A DNA stretch of 27,405 nucleotides. Origin: a bacterium. Lineage in GTDB: Bacteria > Bacillota > Clostridia > Oscillospirales > Acutalibacteraceae. Shown here piece after piece: positions 7,112-14,403 of this stretch. A program made the translations under genes and the position numbers. Numbering within the stretch: position 1 is the first letter of the stretch; each line of letters begins with the position of its first letter. Location: assembly GCA_004560045.1 (NCBI GenBank), contig SFWF01000012.1:1-27405 (forward strand). The letters run 5' to 3'. A model generated the notes under the pieces. It did not search any database. It was not told the origin of the DNA and saw nothing but the letters and a program-made list of their open reading frames with translations.

Positions 7112-7807
7112 ATGAAACACGGTAAAAAGTATAACGAAAGCGCAAAGCTTATCGAAACCGGTAAGCTTTACGAGCTCGGCGAAGCTTGCGATGCCGCAGT
7201 AAAGTCTGCAACCGCAAAGTTCGACGAGACTGTAGAAATTCACGTTCGTCTGGGTGTTGACTCTCGTCACGCTGATCAGCAGGTCCGCGGCGCAGTAGTT
7301 CTCCCCAACGGAACAGGTAAAACCGTCAGAACCCTCGTTCTTACCAAGGGCGACAAGGCTAAGGAAGCCGAAGCAGCAGGCTCTGACTATGTAGGTGCAG
7401 AAGAACTCGTAGCCAAGATTCAGAACGAAGGCTGGCTCGATTTCGACGTAGTAATCGCAACCCCCGACATGATGGGTATGGTTGGTCGTCTTGGTAAGGT
7501 TCTCGGACCCCGTGGTCTTATGCCTACCCCCAAGGCAGGTACCGTTACTCCCGACGTTGCTAAGGCTGTAACCGAAGCAAAGGCCGGTAAGATTGAGTAC
7601 CGTCTCGACAAGACCAACATCATACACTGCCCCGTAGGTAAGGTTTCCTTCGGCAAAGAAAAGCTCGAAGAGAATATCGATACCCTTATGAGCGCTATTG
7701 CTAAGGCTAAGCCCGCAGCAGCAAAGGGTCAGTACATCAAGTCCTGCACCATTGCTACCACTATGGGACCCGGAATAAAGGTCGCCACCGGCAAGTACGC
7801 CAACTAA
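7112..7807 (+). CDS. rplA: 50S ribosomal protein L1
   Basis: Forms the mobile L1 stalk that guides tRNA exit and can repress its own operon by binding mRNA. The 231 residues are of standard length. Diagnostic stretches include VIATPDMMGMVGRLGKVLGP, PRGLMPTPKAGTV and the C-terminal CTIATTMGPGIKV. The start ATG follows TTGGGAGGTAAAACA; an in-frame GTG 45 nt earlier lies inside the putative regulatory hairpin and is not used. It is 53 nt after rplK. Confidence 0.97.
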   Translation: MKHGKKYNESAKLIETGKLYELGEACDAAVKSATAKFDETVEIHVRLGVDSRHADQQVRGAVVLPNGTGKTVRTLVLTKGDKAKEAEAAGSDYVGAEELVAKIQNEGWLDFDVVIATPDMMGMVGRLGKVLGPRGLMPTPKAGTVTPDVAKAVTEAKAGKIEYRLDKTNIIHCPVGKVSFGKEKLEENIDTLMSAIAKAKPAAAKGQYIKSCTIATTMGPGIKVATGKYAN

Positions 7808-7812
7808 TTTTG

Positions 7813-7909
7813 GATAATTTCGCGTAATACTTTGTCGCTTTCGCTTGCGTGTATAGCACATACAACGCTTCGCGCCGCTTCTCGTCTTACGCAAAATTCT
7901 CGCAAAATT
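7813..7909 (+). repeat. Imperfect inverted-repeat element in the rplA-rplJ gap
   Basis: Positions 7813-7827 and 7887-7901 are inverted copies matching at 13 of 15 positions, bounding an 89-nt segment. A direct repeat of CGCAAAATT (7890-7898 and 7901-7909) lies at its right end. No protein is encoded. It may be a small extragenic palindromic element, but one copy in this window cannot prove that. Confidence 0.4.
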
Positions 7910-7930
7910 AAACTAAATTCATTTTAGTTA

Positions 7931-7956
7931 AAAAACTTAAATTCTTTTAAGTTTTT
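7931..7956 (+). terminator. Terminator after rplA
   Basis: AAAAACTTAAA (7931-7941) pairs with TTTAAGTTTTT (7946-7956) around a 4-nt loop, with the T-run in the 3' arm. The stem is AT-rich, so strength is uncertain. Its end is one base before the rplJ -35 element. Confidence 0.6.
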
Positions 7957-7957
7957 C

Positions 7958-7986
7958 TTGACAACGCAGGTTTTCTGTGTTATCAT
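7958..7986 (+). promoter_or_regulatory. Promoter of rplJ-rplL
   Basis: TTGACA (7958-7963), 17-nt spacer, TATCAT (7981-7986). Transcription starting near 7993 would begin just before the first base-paired segment of the L10 leader. Confidence 0.85.
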
Positions 7987-7993
7987 CTTTAAG

Positions 7994-8114
7994 CATCCAA
8001 AGACAGCAGGTCGCTTTTGCGATAAGTTTTATCGCCTGCCGAGGTAATGCGAATAGCTTTTTATAAAAGTATTATTCTGCCTGTCCTCACCGTCTTTGGA
8101 GGACAGGTTTTTTT
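7994..8114 (+). promoter_or_regulatory. L10 leader RNA with attenuator
   Basis: This matches the Firmicutes ribosomal L10 leader. CCAAAGAC (7997-8004) pairs perfectly with GTCTTTGG (8092-8099), closing a domain with a GCAGG/CCTGC helix (8006-8010 with 8035-8039) capped by CGATAA/TTATCG. An alternative stem, CCTGTCCTC (8080-8088) with GAGGACAGG (8099-8107) plus seven Ts, is a terminator whose loop and base consume the GTCTTTGG arm. In the known mechanism, L10(L12)4 binding to the leader shifts folding toward termination, so the operon senses free L10 complex. Confidence 0.85.
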
Positions 8115-8144
8115 AATTCACTATTTTCGGAGGTGAAAACTTTA

Positions 8145-8660
8145 ATGCCTAACGCAAAAGTTCTCGAAGCAAAACAGGCAGCCGTTGCTGCCATCTCTGC
8201 AAAAATCGCAGACTCCGTTGCCGGTGTCGTTGTAGACTATTCCGGAACCTCTGTTGCTGACGATACCGTTCTCCGTAAAGAGCTTCGCGAAGCAGGAGTT
8301 GAGTACACCGTTATTAAGAACACCCTCTTAAAGCGTGCCATCGCAGGTACCGACCTCGAGGGAATGTCCGAGGTACTCGAAGGAACCACCGCTATCGCTA
8401 TCTCTAAGGAAGATCATACCGCAGCTGCAAGAATTCTCGGTAAATTCGCAGACGCACACGACAACTTCAAGATCAAGGCAGGTTACCTTGATGGAAAGAC
8501 AATTTCCGTTGAAACCGTTAACGATCTTGCAAAACTCCCCACGAGAGACGTTCTTCTCGCAACCGTACTCGGTGCTTTCCAGGCACCTATGGCATCCTTC
8601 GCTCGCGCCGTACAGGCCATCGTTGATAAAAACGGTGAAGGCGAAACTGCCGCAGAATAA
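8145..8660 (+). CDS. rplJ: 50S ribosomal protein L10
   Basis: Anchors the L7/L12 stalk to 23S rRNA and, complexed with L12, represses its own operon. The 171 residues carry the L10 N-terminal rRNA-binding region with VVVDYSGTSV and IKNTLLKRA, and a C-terminal helix for L12 dimers (about 135-165). The ATG at 8145 is chosen because GGAGGTG lies nine bases upstream; the GTG inside that site is rejected. rplL follows after 37 nt. Confidence 0.96.
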   Translation: MPNAKVLEAKQAAVAAISAKIADSVAGVVVDYSGTSVADDTVLRKELREAGVEYTVIKNTLLKRAIAGTDLEGMSEVLEGTTAIAISKEDHTAAARILGKFADAHDNFKIKAGYLDGKTISVETVNDLAKLPTRDVLLATVLGAFQAPMASFARAVQAIVDKNGEGETAAE

Positions 8661-8697
8661 TTTTAAAAAACTATAATATTTATTGGAGGAAAATAAA

Positions 8698-9075
8698 ATG
8701 GCATCTGAAAAAGTAACAGCTATCATTGAAGAACTTAAAGTTCTTACCGTTCTTGAGCTTTCTGAGCTCGTTAAAGCAGTAGAAGAGGAATTCGGCGTAT
8801 CCGCAGCAGCAGCTGTAGCAGTAGCAGCTCCCGCAGCAGGCGGCGCAGCAGCAGTTGAAGAGAAGACCGAGTTCGACGTTGTTCTCGCAGCAGCAGGCGC
8901 TGAGAAAATCAAGGTTATTAAGGCAGTTCGTGAGATCACCGGTCTCGGCCTTGCTGAGGCTAAGGCTCTCGTAGACGGTGCTCCCAAGACCCTTAAGGAA
9001 GCTGTTTCCAAGGACGAGGCTGAAGCTATGAAGGCTAAGCTTACTGAAGTTGGCGCTACTGTTGAGCTTAAGTAA
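8698..9075 (+). CDS. rplL: 50S ribosomal protein L7/L12
   Basis: Flexible stalk protein that recruits translation GTPases. The 125 residues show the N-terminal dimerisation/L10-binding helices (1-35), an Ala-rich hinge (about 36-55) and the conserved C-terminal domain with EKIKVIKAVREITGLGL and EAKALVDGAP. The ATG follows TTGGAGGAAAATAAA; a TTG 15 nt earlier overlaps the Shine-Dalgarno sequence. It ends the ribosomal transcript, followed directly by a strong terminator. Confidence 0.97.
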   Translation: MASEKVTAIIEELKVLTVLELSELVKAVEEEFGVSAAAAVAVAAPAAGGAAAVEEKTEFDVVLAAAGAEKIKVIKAVREITGLGLAEAKALVDGAPKTLKEAVSKDEAEAMKAKLTEVGATVELK

Positions 9076-9095
9076 TTTAAGTTTAAACACACAAA

Positions 9096-9128
9096 AAAAC
9101 CGTTGCTCTGCAGCGGTTTTTTATTTTT
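9096..9128 (+). terminator. Terminator after rplL
   Basis: ACCGTTGC with GCAGCGGT (one G-T pair, 3-nt loop) flanked by an A-run and a T-run, then TTATTTTT. Confidence 0.88.
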
Positions 9129-9148
9129 AATCTTGACTTATTTGTTTT

Positions 9149-9156
9149 GATATAAT
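9149..9156 (+). promoter_or_regulatory. Extended -10 promoter for the alpha/beta hydrolase
   Basis: TGATATAAT is a perfect TATAAT (9151-9156) with the upstream TG of an extended -10. A TTGACT at 9133 is only 12 nt away, too close to act as its -35. Confidence 0.5.
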
Positions 9157-9178
9157 AAACTGTTCCGAGGTGATGATT

Positions 9179-10189
9179 ATGATATTCAGAGAAGAAAAAG
9201 AAGCTTCCAAAAAATATAAGCAGAACTATCTTGACGGAATAAACGGCCTAATTTCTTCCCGTCAAAAAAAGGCGGCGGAGATAAGGACAAATTACGTTAA
9301 AAATATTTTCATCGATTCCGAAAAATACCGGACCGAGTTTAAAGAGATGCTGGGCTGGCCTCTGGTAGACCATAAGCCCTGCGACCTTCCTGCCGTTAAA
9401 AGCACTAAGCTTGCCGAGGAGTCAGATTTCGAAATACTGCGTATGGAGATCGAAATTTTAGAGGGCCTTTGGATGACCGGTCTTTTCTTTAAAATGAAAG
9501 GCGAGGATAAAAAGCCGCTCGTCCTCGTTTCCCACGGAGGCCTCGGAACTCCTGAGCTCATTTCGGGGGTCTACGGTGATACCTCTAACTACAACGATAT
9601 CCTGCCCCGAGTTATAAAATACGGCGTTCACGCCTTTGCTCCGCAGCTTCTTTTGTGGCAGGATGACTATGACGTCCCCTTCGACCGCAAGGAGATCGAT
9701 GCCCGTCTTAAAAGGGTCGGAAGTTCCATAACCGCCGTCGAGGTCTTCGGATTTACCCGTGTACTCGACTATTTTGAAGACCAGCCCTTTGTAAAGAACT
9801 TCGGTATGGTCGGTATGTCATACGGCGGATTTTACACCCTCTTCACCTCCGCTGTCGATACCCGTATAAAATCGGCTGTCTCCTGCTCCTTCTTTAACGA
9901 CCGCGATGAGGTCGCTTGGCCCGACTGGGTATGGCAGAACTCGGCTTACAAATTCAACGATGCCGAGGTTGCCGCGCTCAGCTACCCCAGACGACTTTGC
10001 GTTCAGATGGGAAATAACGACAACCTTTTCGATTATAAATTTACCGAAAGCTCTTTCGCATCGGTCAGGACATTGGCACAGGAGCAGGGAGTTTCGTCCG
10101 ACTGGCTCGACCTTATGATCTTTGAAGGTACTCACGAATTCTGTAAGGACGACGCCCCCATCGAAAGGCTCATATCCGACCTTAAATAA
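9179..10189 (+). CDS. Alpha/beta hydrolase, esterase-like
   Basis: A 336-residue cytoplasmic alpha/beta hydrolase (no signal peptide) of the broad dienelactone-hydrolase/acetyl-xylan-esterase-like group. The oxyanion segment LVSHGGLG is near 115-122, and the nucleophile elbow GMSYGG puts Ser at 214. Candidate acid residues are Asp281 or Asp285 in MGNNDNLFD, and the catalytic His is 319 in EGTHEF, so the triad is complete. Three start codons (9170 GTG, 9173 ATG, 9179 ATG) are in frame; the last is best spaced from CCGAGGTG. Single gene, ended by a bidirectional terminator. Likely removes acyl groups from sugars or xenobiotics; the substrate is unknown. Confidence 0.82.
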   Translation: MIFREEKEASKKYKQNYLDGINGLISSRQKKAAEIRTNYVKNIFIDSEKYRTEFKEMLGWPLVDHKPCDLPAVKSTKLAEESDFEILRMEIEILEGLWMTGLFFKMKGEDKKPLVLVSHGGLGTPELISGVYGDTSNYNDILPRVIKYGVHAFAPQLLLWQDDYDVPFDRKEIDARLKRVGSSITAVEVFGFTRVLDYFEDQPFVKNFGMVGMSYGGFYTLFTSAVDTRIKSAVSCSFFNDRDEVAWPDWVWQNSAYKFNDAEVAALSYPRRLCVQMGNNDNLFDYKFTESSFASVRTLAQEQGVSSDWLDLMIFEGTHEFCKDDAPIERLISDLK

Positions 10190-10192
10190 ATC

Positions 10193-10216
10193 AAAACCAC
10201 CGGTTCCGGTGGTTTT
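10193..10216. terminator. Bidirectional terminator between convergent genes
   Basis: AAAACCACCGG (10193-10203) with CCGGTGGTTTT, nearly perfectly symmetric with A-run and T-run on either side. It serves the hydrolase gene on the plus strand and the beta-helix gene on the minus strand. Confidence 0.85.
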
Positions 10217-10223
10217 TGATTTG

Positions 10224-11393
10224 CTATTTCAGTAGTTCCTCCGCGTTACTTCCGTTGATTTCTGCCTTGTTTACGATAAAGGGCATATTTTCTTTGTCGG
10301 TAAAGTTTTCGGCGGTGATATTCTCCAAGGTGAGGTTTTCGATAACCGCGCCCTTCGCAAACTGCAGGGTGGGAACCTCTCCGTCGACGAATTCTCTTCT
10401 GTGCAGGTCGCGGATTGCAAGATTTTTAACGTCAACCCCACCCTCAACATCTACCAGCGCGTATTTTCTGTACTGATGCACCTTGTAGAACTTTACGAGA
10501 TCGCGGCTCGATTTTCCGCCGTACATATTGTTAATTGTGATATTTTCGAAAAGACCGCGCTTGCCGGTCGTGTAGAAGGGCATAAAGCAGATTCCGAAAT
10601 GGTAAAAGGTTCCGTGAACGTCCGAAATATGGATGTTGCGGACGGCACATTCCGGGCTTGCCGATAAAAGTCTTACGGCGCTGTAGGCATTTTCGGTATA
10701 TATTCCTCTTACCGTCACGTCCGAAATAACACCGCGTGAACCTTCCTCGGCATTCATTGCCACCGTATCGTCATAGCAGGTGCCAAAGAGGTTTTCGATG
10801 CTTCCATGATTACAGTTTCCGCAGAGATGAATTCCGTCCATATTGCTCTGATAAAGGTTGCCGTCGTTAAAATCGAAGGTTATGTTATCAACCTTAAAAT
10901 AAGAGACCTTATCGAGGGTTACTGCAAAGTTTACGGGATCCTTAAGGGTAAGGGAGGAAAGACGGAGATTTTTTACGTTATAGAACAAAAAGCAAAGTCC
11001 CGTGTAGCCCTCGGGCTCATATCTACCGCAGGAAAGGGGATTAGGATTTTGATTTTTGTTGTTAAAATTCCATATTCCGCCGCAAACCTCGATGTTTTCG
11101 CAGGGCATGTCGGGGCAGTAACGGTTAACATAGTCGAAAAGCTTCACGTCTATTCTGTTTTTCCTGTCCTCTACCATAGCGTTTTTAAGCATATAACAGT
11201 TAGAGCCGTCTTTAAGCCTTATCTCGGCAAAGCGGGGGAGAGTAAGCTTTAAATTCGAATGCAGCTCCAGCGGTCTCGATATAAGATAGTGTTTTTTTGG
11301 CACAGGGAGATTTACCTCACAGCCGCTCTCGATAAGCTCCTGAATGGCGGCGGTATCGTCGTGAATTCCGTCACCGTAAAGCAGATTTTCCAT
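10224..11393 (-). CDS. Right-handed beta-helix protein, GH28-like
   Basis: A 389-residue protein of the pectin-lyase-like beta-helix fold. The N-terminus GDGIHDDTAAIQELI is the usual start of such enzymes, followed by repeated strand units with the NI.I/NLTL pattern. SNMDGIHL (183-190) and YDDTVAMN (207-214) resemble the NTDG and DD motifs that hold the catalytic aspartates of GH28 polygalacturonases. The GHG and RIK motifs of classic GH28 are not evident; Arg241 may substitute. No signal peptide is seen, so it likely acts on imported oligosaccharides. The ATG at 11393 follows GGAGGATATT; the TTG at 11405 lies in that site. It is 84 nt downstream of an AraC gene on the same strand and may be cotranscribed. 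Confidence 0.75.
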   Translation of the reverse strand: MENLLYGDGIHDDTAAIQELIESGCEVNLPVPKKHYLISRPLELHSNLKLTLPRFAEIRLKDGSNCYMLKNAMVEDRKNRIDVKLFDYVNRYCPDMPCENIEVCGGIWNFNNKNQNPNPLSCGRYEPEGYTGLCFLFYNVKNLRLSSLTLKDPVNFAVTLDKVSYFKVDNITFDFNDGNLYQSNMDGIHLCGNCNHGSIENLFGTCYDDTVAMNAEEGSRGVISDVTVRGIYTENAYSAVRLLSASPECAVRNIHISDVHGTFYHFGICFMPFYTTGKRGLFENITINNMYGGKSSRDLVKFYKVHQYRKYALVDVEGGVDVKNLAIRDLHRREFVDGEVPTLQFAKGAVIENLTLENITAENFTDKENMPFIVNKAEINGSNAEELLK

Positions 11394-11477
11394 AATATCC
11401 TCCAAAATCGATTTATAAAATCATATCATAAAACGAAAGCATAAAAAAGCTCGGTTTTGCACCTTAAAAAGTATTCG

Positions 11478-12332
11478 TTATTTACCTTTTAAATTCTTGG
11501 GAGATACCCCGAAATGCCCCTTAAAGGCCTTGCTGAAGGCATAAAGGGTCGAATACCCGAGCCGCTCGGCAATATCGGTTATCTTGAGCTTTCCCTCGCT
11601 CAGCATAAGCCTTGCGGCCTCCATCCGTTTCCTAATATAATAGTCGCAAAGGCTTTCCCCCGTGGTCTTCTTAAATACCGACGAGAGATAGCCGTAGCTG
11701 TAGTCGACGACCTCGGTCAGCTCCTCAAGATTCTTAAGGGAATAGATATGAGTATCAATATAGCTCATAAGGCGGTAGCAGAGGGTCTCGCTATCCTTAA
11801 GATTTTTCGGATATTTGCTTTGCGGCGCGGTATCAAAGGCCCTGACGGTATAGATGGCTATCTGCCTGAGAATCGAAGAAAGAAGCTCCGAAGAGTATTT
11901 GCTTTCTCTGCTTACCTCGGTAATTGCGTTTGCGAGGAGGGGAGGTATACGCTCGTCCTTAAAGCTCCGAAGCTCGGCGGCGTGATACTCGGAAGCGATT
12001 CGGTCAAAGTCGGCGCTAAGTGCCTCGTCCTCTACCGAAAAGGCCAAAAAATCGAATCTTAATGGGTCGTTTCTGTCGGCGACGATCTCGTGAGAATCGC
12101 AGGGTAGGGAAAGATAAATATCCCCGCTTTTGACCTCTACGGGGATTTTATTGGCTATAATTTGCCCCTTTCCTCCCGTTACTACCGTGAGCTCAATGAG
12201 CTGCGCCTGAATATGCTCGTCAATACGGGTGGTGCGGTCGCAGTACATACGGCCAATCTGTAAAAGAGAAAGACCGTCCTCGAAACGGTAATCACCGAAA
12301 TATCTTTTGTCGAGATGATAATTTGAAGGCAT
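11478..12332 (-). CDS. AraC-family transcriptional regulator
   Basis: A 284-residue regulator with an N-terminal cupin-like sensor half (about 20-130, including GGKGQIIANK and SGDIYLSLPCDSHEI) and a C-terminal double helix-turn-helix (about 185-284; ITDIAERLGYSTLYAFSKAF, then GVSPKNLKGK). It is divergent from the Gfo/Idh operon, the usual arrangement for an AraC regulator and its target, so it probably senses a sugar and activates that operon. The ATG at 12332 is supported by GGTGAT upstream and by a promoter whose -35 lies inside the longer open frame, ruling out the earlier TTG. Confidence 0.9.
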   Translation of the reverse strand: MPSNYHLDKRYFGDYRFEDGLSLLQIGRMYCDRTTRIDEHIQAQLIELTVVTGGKGQIIANKIPVEVKSGDIYLSLPCDSHEIVADRNDPLRFDFLAFSVEDEALSADFDRIASEYHAAELRSFKDERIPPLLANAITEVSRESKYSSELLSSILRQIAIYTVRAFDTAPQSKYPKNLKDSETLCYRLMSYIDTHIYSLKNLEELTEVVDYSYGYLSSVFKKTTGESLCDYYIRKRMEAARLMLSEGKLKITDIAERLGYSTLYAFSKAFKGHFGVSPKNLKGK

Positions 12333-12348
12333 TTTGATCACCAATAAA

Positions 12349-12377
12349 ATTATAAAGTCTAAAACCCCTTCCGTCAA
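12349..12377 (-). promoter_or_regulatory. Promoter of the AraC regulator gene
   Basis: On the minus strand TTGACG (12372-12377), 17-nt spacer, TATAAT (12349-12354). The predicted start leaves a leader of only about 10 nt. Confidence 0.75.
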
Positions 12378-12443
12378 CAAAAATATTAAAAAATGATATG
12401 TTTTCGATATACTTTTAACATTTTAATATTATATCGGTGAATA

Positions 12444-12449
12444 TATAAT
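12444..12449 (+). promoter_or_regulatory. -10 element of the Gfo/Idh operon
   Basis: A perfect TATAAT with no good -35 at 16-18 nt (TTTTAA at 12421). A strong -10 with a poor -35 fits an activator-dependent promoter, consistent with the divergent AraC gene. Confidence 0.5.
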
Positions 12450-12455
12450 GAAATC

Positions 12456-12472
12456 AAACGAAGCCTTCGTTT
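12456..12472 (+). promoter_or_regulatory. Palindrome at the operon start site
   Basis: AAACGAAG, one central base and CTTCGTTT form a perfect 17-nt inverted repeat starting about seven bases after the -10, where transcription would begin. It may be an operator or a 5' mRNA hairpin. Confidence 0.45.
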
Positions 12473-12499
12473 AAACACTAAGTAAAGTGAGGATCATTT

Positions 12500-13555
12500 A
12501 TGAAAACAATTGCTGTTGTAGGTTGCGGACGTATCGCACAGAATGCGCATTTTCCCGCATTTGAACAAATGAAAACCGTAAAGGTTAAATATGCCTGCGA
12601 TCTCATAATCGAAAAGGCGCAGGCCATTAAGGAAAAATATTCCTTTGTTGAAAACGTGATCGAAGACTATAAAATTGCCCTTGCCGACCCCGAGGTCGAG
12701 GTGGTCTACGTGCTTACCCCCAACAAGGCTCACTATACCGTTACTATGGATGCTCTAAAAGCAGGAAAGCACGTTTTCTGCGAAAAGCCCATCGCTACGA
12801 GCTACGCCCTTGCCTGCGAGATGGCCGAAGAGGCTAAAAAGCAGGGCAAAATGCTTAACATCGGCGTTTGCAACCGCTTTAACAAGTCGGTTCAGATGCT
12901 TCGTGAGCTTAACGAGCAGGGCCGTTTCGGAAATATCTATCACGTTTACTGCTCCTTCCGCTCCTTCCGTTCTATCCCCGGTCTCGGCGGTGCCTTCACC
13001 GATAAGAGAGAGTCGGGCGGCGGCGTTCTTATCGACTGGGGTGTTCACTATCTTGACCTCATTCTCTACATTCTCGGCGGCGTAAAGCTTAAGACCGTTA
13101 CCTGCGACGCATACTGCGAAATGGCAAAGGATATGAAGTCTTATAAGTACAAGTATATGTGGGCTGAGGATACCAAGGATATCGAAAACGGAGTTAACGA
13201 CGTTGACGACTATATTTCGGGTCATATCCGTACCGACAAGGCCTCAATCTCCTTTAACGGAGCATGGGCTCAGAATATAAACAAAAACGATACCTATATC
13301 GACTTCTTGGGCGATAAGGCAGGTGCCCGTCTTGCCTACGGCGGAAAGTTCGAGATCTACGATGGCGAGACCCTCGAGACCATCGCTCCCGAATACGATA
13401 TTCCCAATCAGTATTACTGTGAAAACGTTGGCTTTATGGAGTCCATCGACTCGGGCGTTAAGAATCAGTGCTATATCGACGAGATCTTAGAGAGCGCCAA
13501 GCTTCTCGACTATCTCTACCGTTCTTCGGAGAAAAAGCAGGAGATATCGTTCTAA
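12500..13555 (+). CDS. Gfo/Idh/MocA-family oxidoreductase (1)
   Basis: A 351-residue NAD(P)-dependent sugar or inositol dehydrogenase-like enzyme. The Rossmann motif VVGCGRIA is at 7-13, the family motif CEKPIA has its Lys at 96, and the catalytic-domain motif GGGVLIDWGVHYLDL has Asp179 and His183, so catalytic residues are present. Residues 130-351 form the alpha/beta substrate domain. First gene of a three-gene operon; its stop overlaps the next start by one base (TAATG). AGTGAGGATC precedes the ATG. Likely oxidises a hydroxyl on a sugar or glycoside; substrate not determinable. Confidence 0.92.
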   Translation: MKTIAVVGCGRIAQNAHFPAFEQMKTVKVKYACDLIIEKAQAIKEKYSFVENVIEDYKIALADPEVEVVYVLTPNKAHYTVTMDALKAGKHVFCEKPIATSYALACEMAEEAKKQGKMLNIGVCNRFNKSVQMLRELNEQGRFGNIYHVYCSFRSFRSIPGLGGAFTDKRESGGGVLIDWGVHYLDLILYILGGVKLKTVTCDAYCEMAKDMKSYKYKYMWAEDTKDIENGVNDVDDYISGHIRTDKASISFNGAWAQNINKNDTYIDFLGDKAGARLAYGGKFEIYDGETLETIAPEYDIPNQYYCENVGFMESIDSGVKNQCYIDEILESAKLLDYLYRSSEKKQEISF

Positions 13556-14394
13556 TGAAAAAAATCGGGTTTGTAGACCTTTATATAAGCGAATGGCACG
13601 CCAATAACTATCCCGCCTGGATAGACGAGGCGGCTAAAAAGCTCGGTCTCGACTATAAGGTAGCCTATGCCTGGGCAAAGGAATACGTTTCCCCCGTCGA
13701 CGGAAGAAACACCGACGAGTGGTGCAAGGAATTCGGAATCGAGAAATGCGAAACGGTAGAGGAGCTTTGCGAAAAGAGCGATGTTATCGTCCTTCTTGCT
13801 CCTTCGAACCCCGAGGCGCATCTTGAGCTTGCCGAAAAGGTTCTTCCCTTCGGAAAGCCTACCTATATCGACAAGACCTTTGCCCCCGACCTCGCTACGG
13901 CCAAGAAGATCTTCGAGCTTGGTAAAAAATACGGCGCGCCCTTCTTTTCTACCTCTGCTCTCCGCTATGCGGCCGAGCTTAAGGAGTTTAAAAGGGTTAA
14001 AAACCTGTTTTTGACAGGTGGCGGCCGAAGCCTCGACGAATATATAATTCACCCCGTAGAAATGGCAATTTCCCTCTTTGGCGGCGCCTTCGATAGGGTA
14101 AAATGCGAGCCTATGGGTCAGCAGGTCTATATTAAGGCCGAGGGAAAGGATAATCAGCTTATTATTATGTTTTCTCCCGCCTTTGGCTATAGCCTGAGCG
14201 GCGAGTTTTCCGACGGAAGCGTAAAAAAGCAGGACGTTTCGGGCAGCTTTTTCCAAAACCTTATTGAGGATATCCTGCTCTTCTTCGAAAACGGAAACCT
14301 GCCCTTTGACAGCGCCGAAACCTTAGAGGTAATGCGCCTTCGCGACGGTATCCTTGCCGCCGAAAAAAGCCCTGATACCTGGGTCGAAATATAG
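13555..14394 (+). CDS. Gfo/Idh/MocA-like oxidoreductase (2), short and divergent
   Basis: A 279-residue protein shorter than normal Gfo/Idh enzymes (about 330-350). The Rossmann half has LCEKSDVIVLLAPSNPEAH and, instead of the usual EKP, YIDKTFAPD with Lys107, a variant seen in a subgroup of the family. The glycine-rich GxGxxG start is replaced by GFVDLYISEW, so cofactor binding may be altered. IIHPVEMAISLFGG (His166) stands where the catalytic His motif is expected. The ATG at 13555 follows AGGAGATATC inside the previous gene and is translationally coupled; the long upstream open frame overlaps gene 1 and is not used. It may be a partner or a second oxidoreduction step. Confidence 0.8.
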   Translation: MKKIGFVDLYISEWHANNYPAWIDEAAKKLGLDYKVAYAWAKEYVSPVDGRNTDEWCKEFGIEKCETVEELCEKSDVIVLLAPSNPEAHLELAEKVLPFGKPTYIDKTFAPDLATAKKIFELGKKYGAPFFSTSALRYAAELKEFKRVKNLFLTGGGRSLDEYIIHPVEMAISLFGGAFDRVKCEPMGQQVYIKAEGKDNQLIIMFSPAFGYSLSGEFSDGSVKKQDVSGSFFQNLIEDILLFFENGNLPFDSAETLEVMRLRDGILAAEKSPDTWVEI

Positions 14395-14403
14395 GAGGAG
14401 CTT

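Noticed and set aside
7094..7894. Long minus-strand open frame opposite rplA
   Set aside because: Caused by biased codon use of rplA; crosses the regulatory hairpin and encodes no known motif.
8328..9092. Long minus-strand frame across rplJ and rplL
   Set aside because: Low-complexity Ala/Ser/Thr translation of the opposite strand of two certain ribosomal genes.
9133..9156. TTGACT/TATAAT as a full promoter for the alpha/beta hydrolase
   Set aside because: Spacer is only 12 nt; the extended -10 alone is more plausible.
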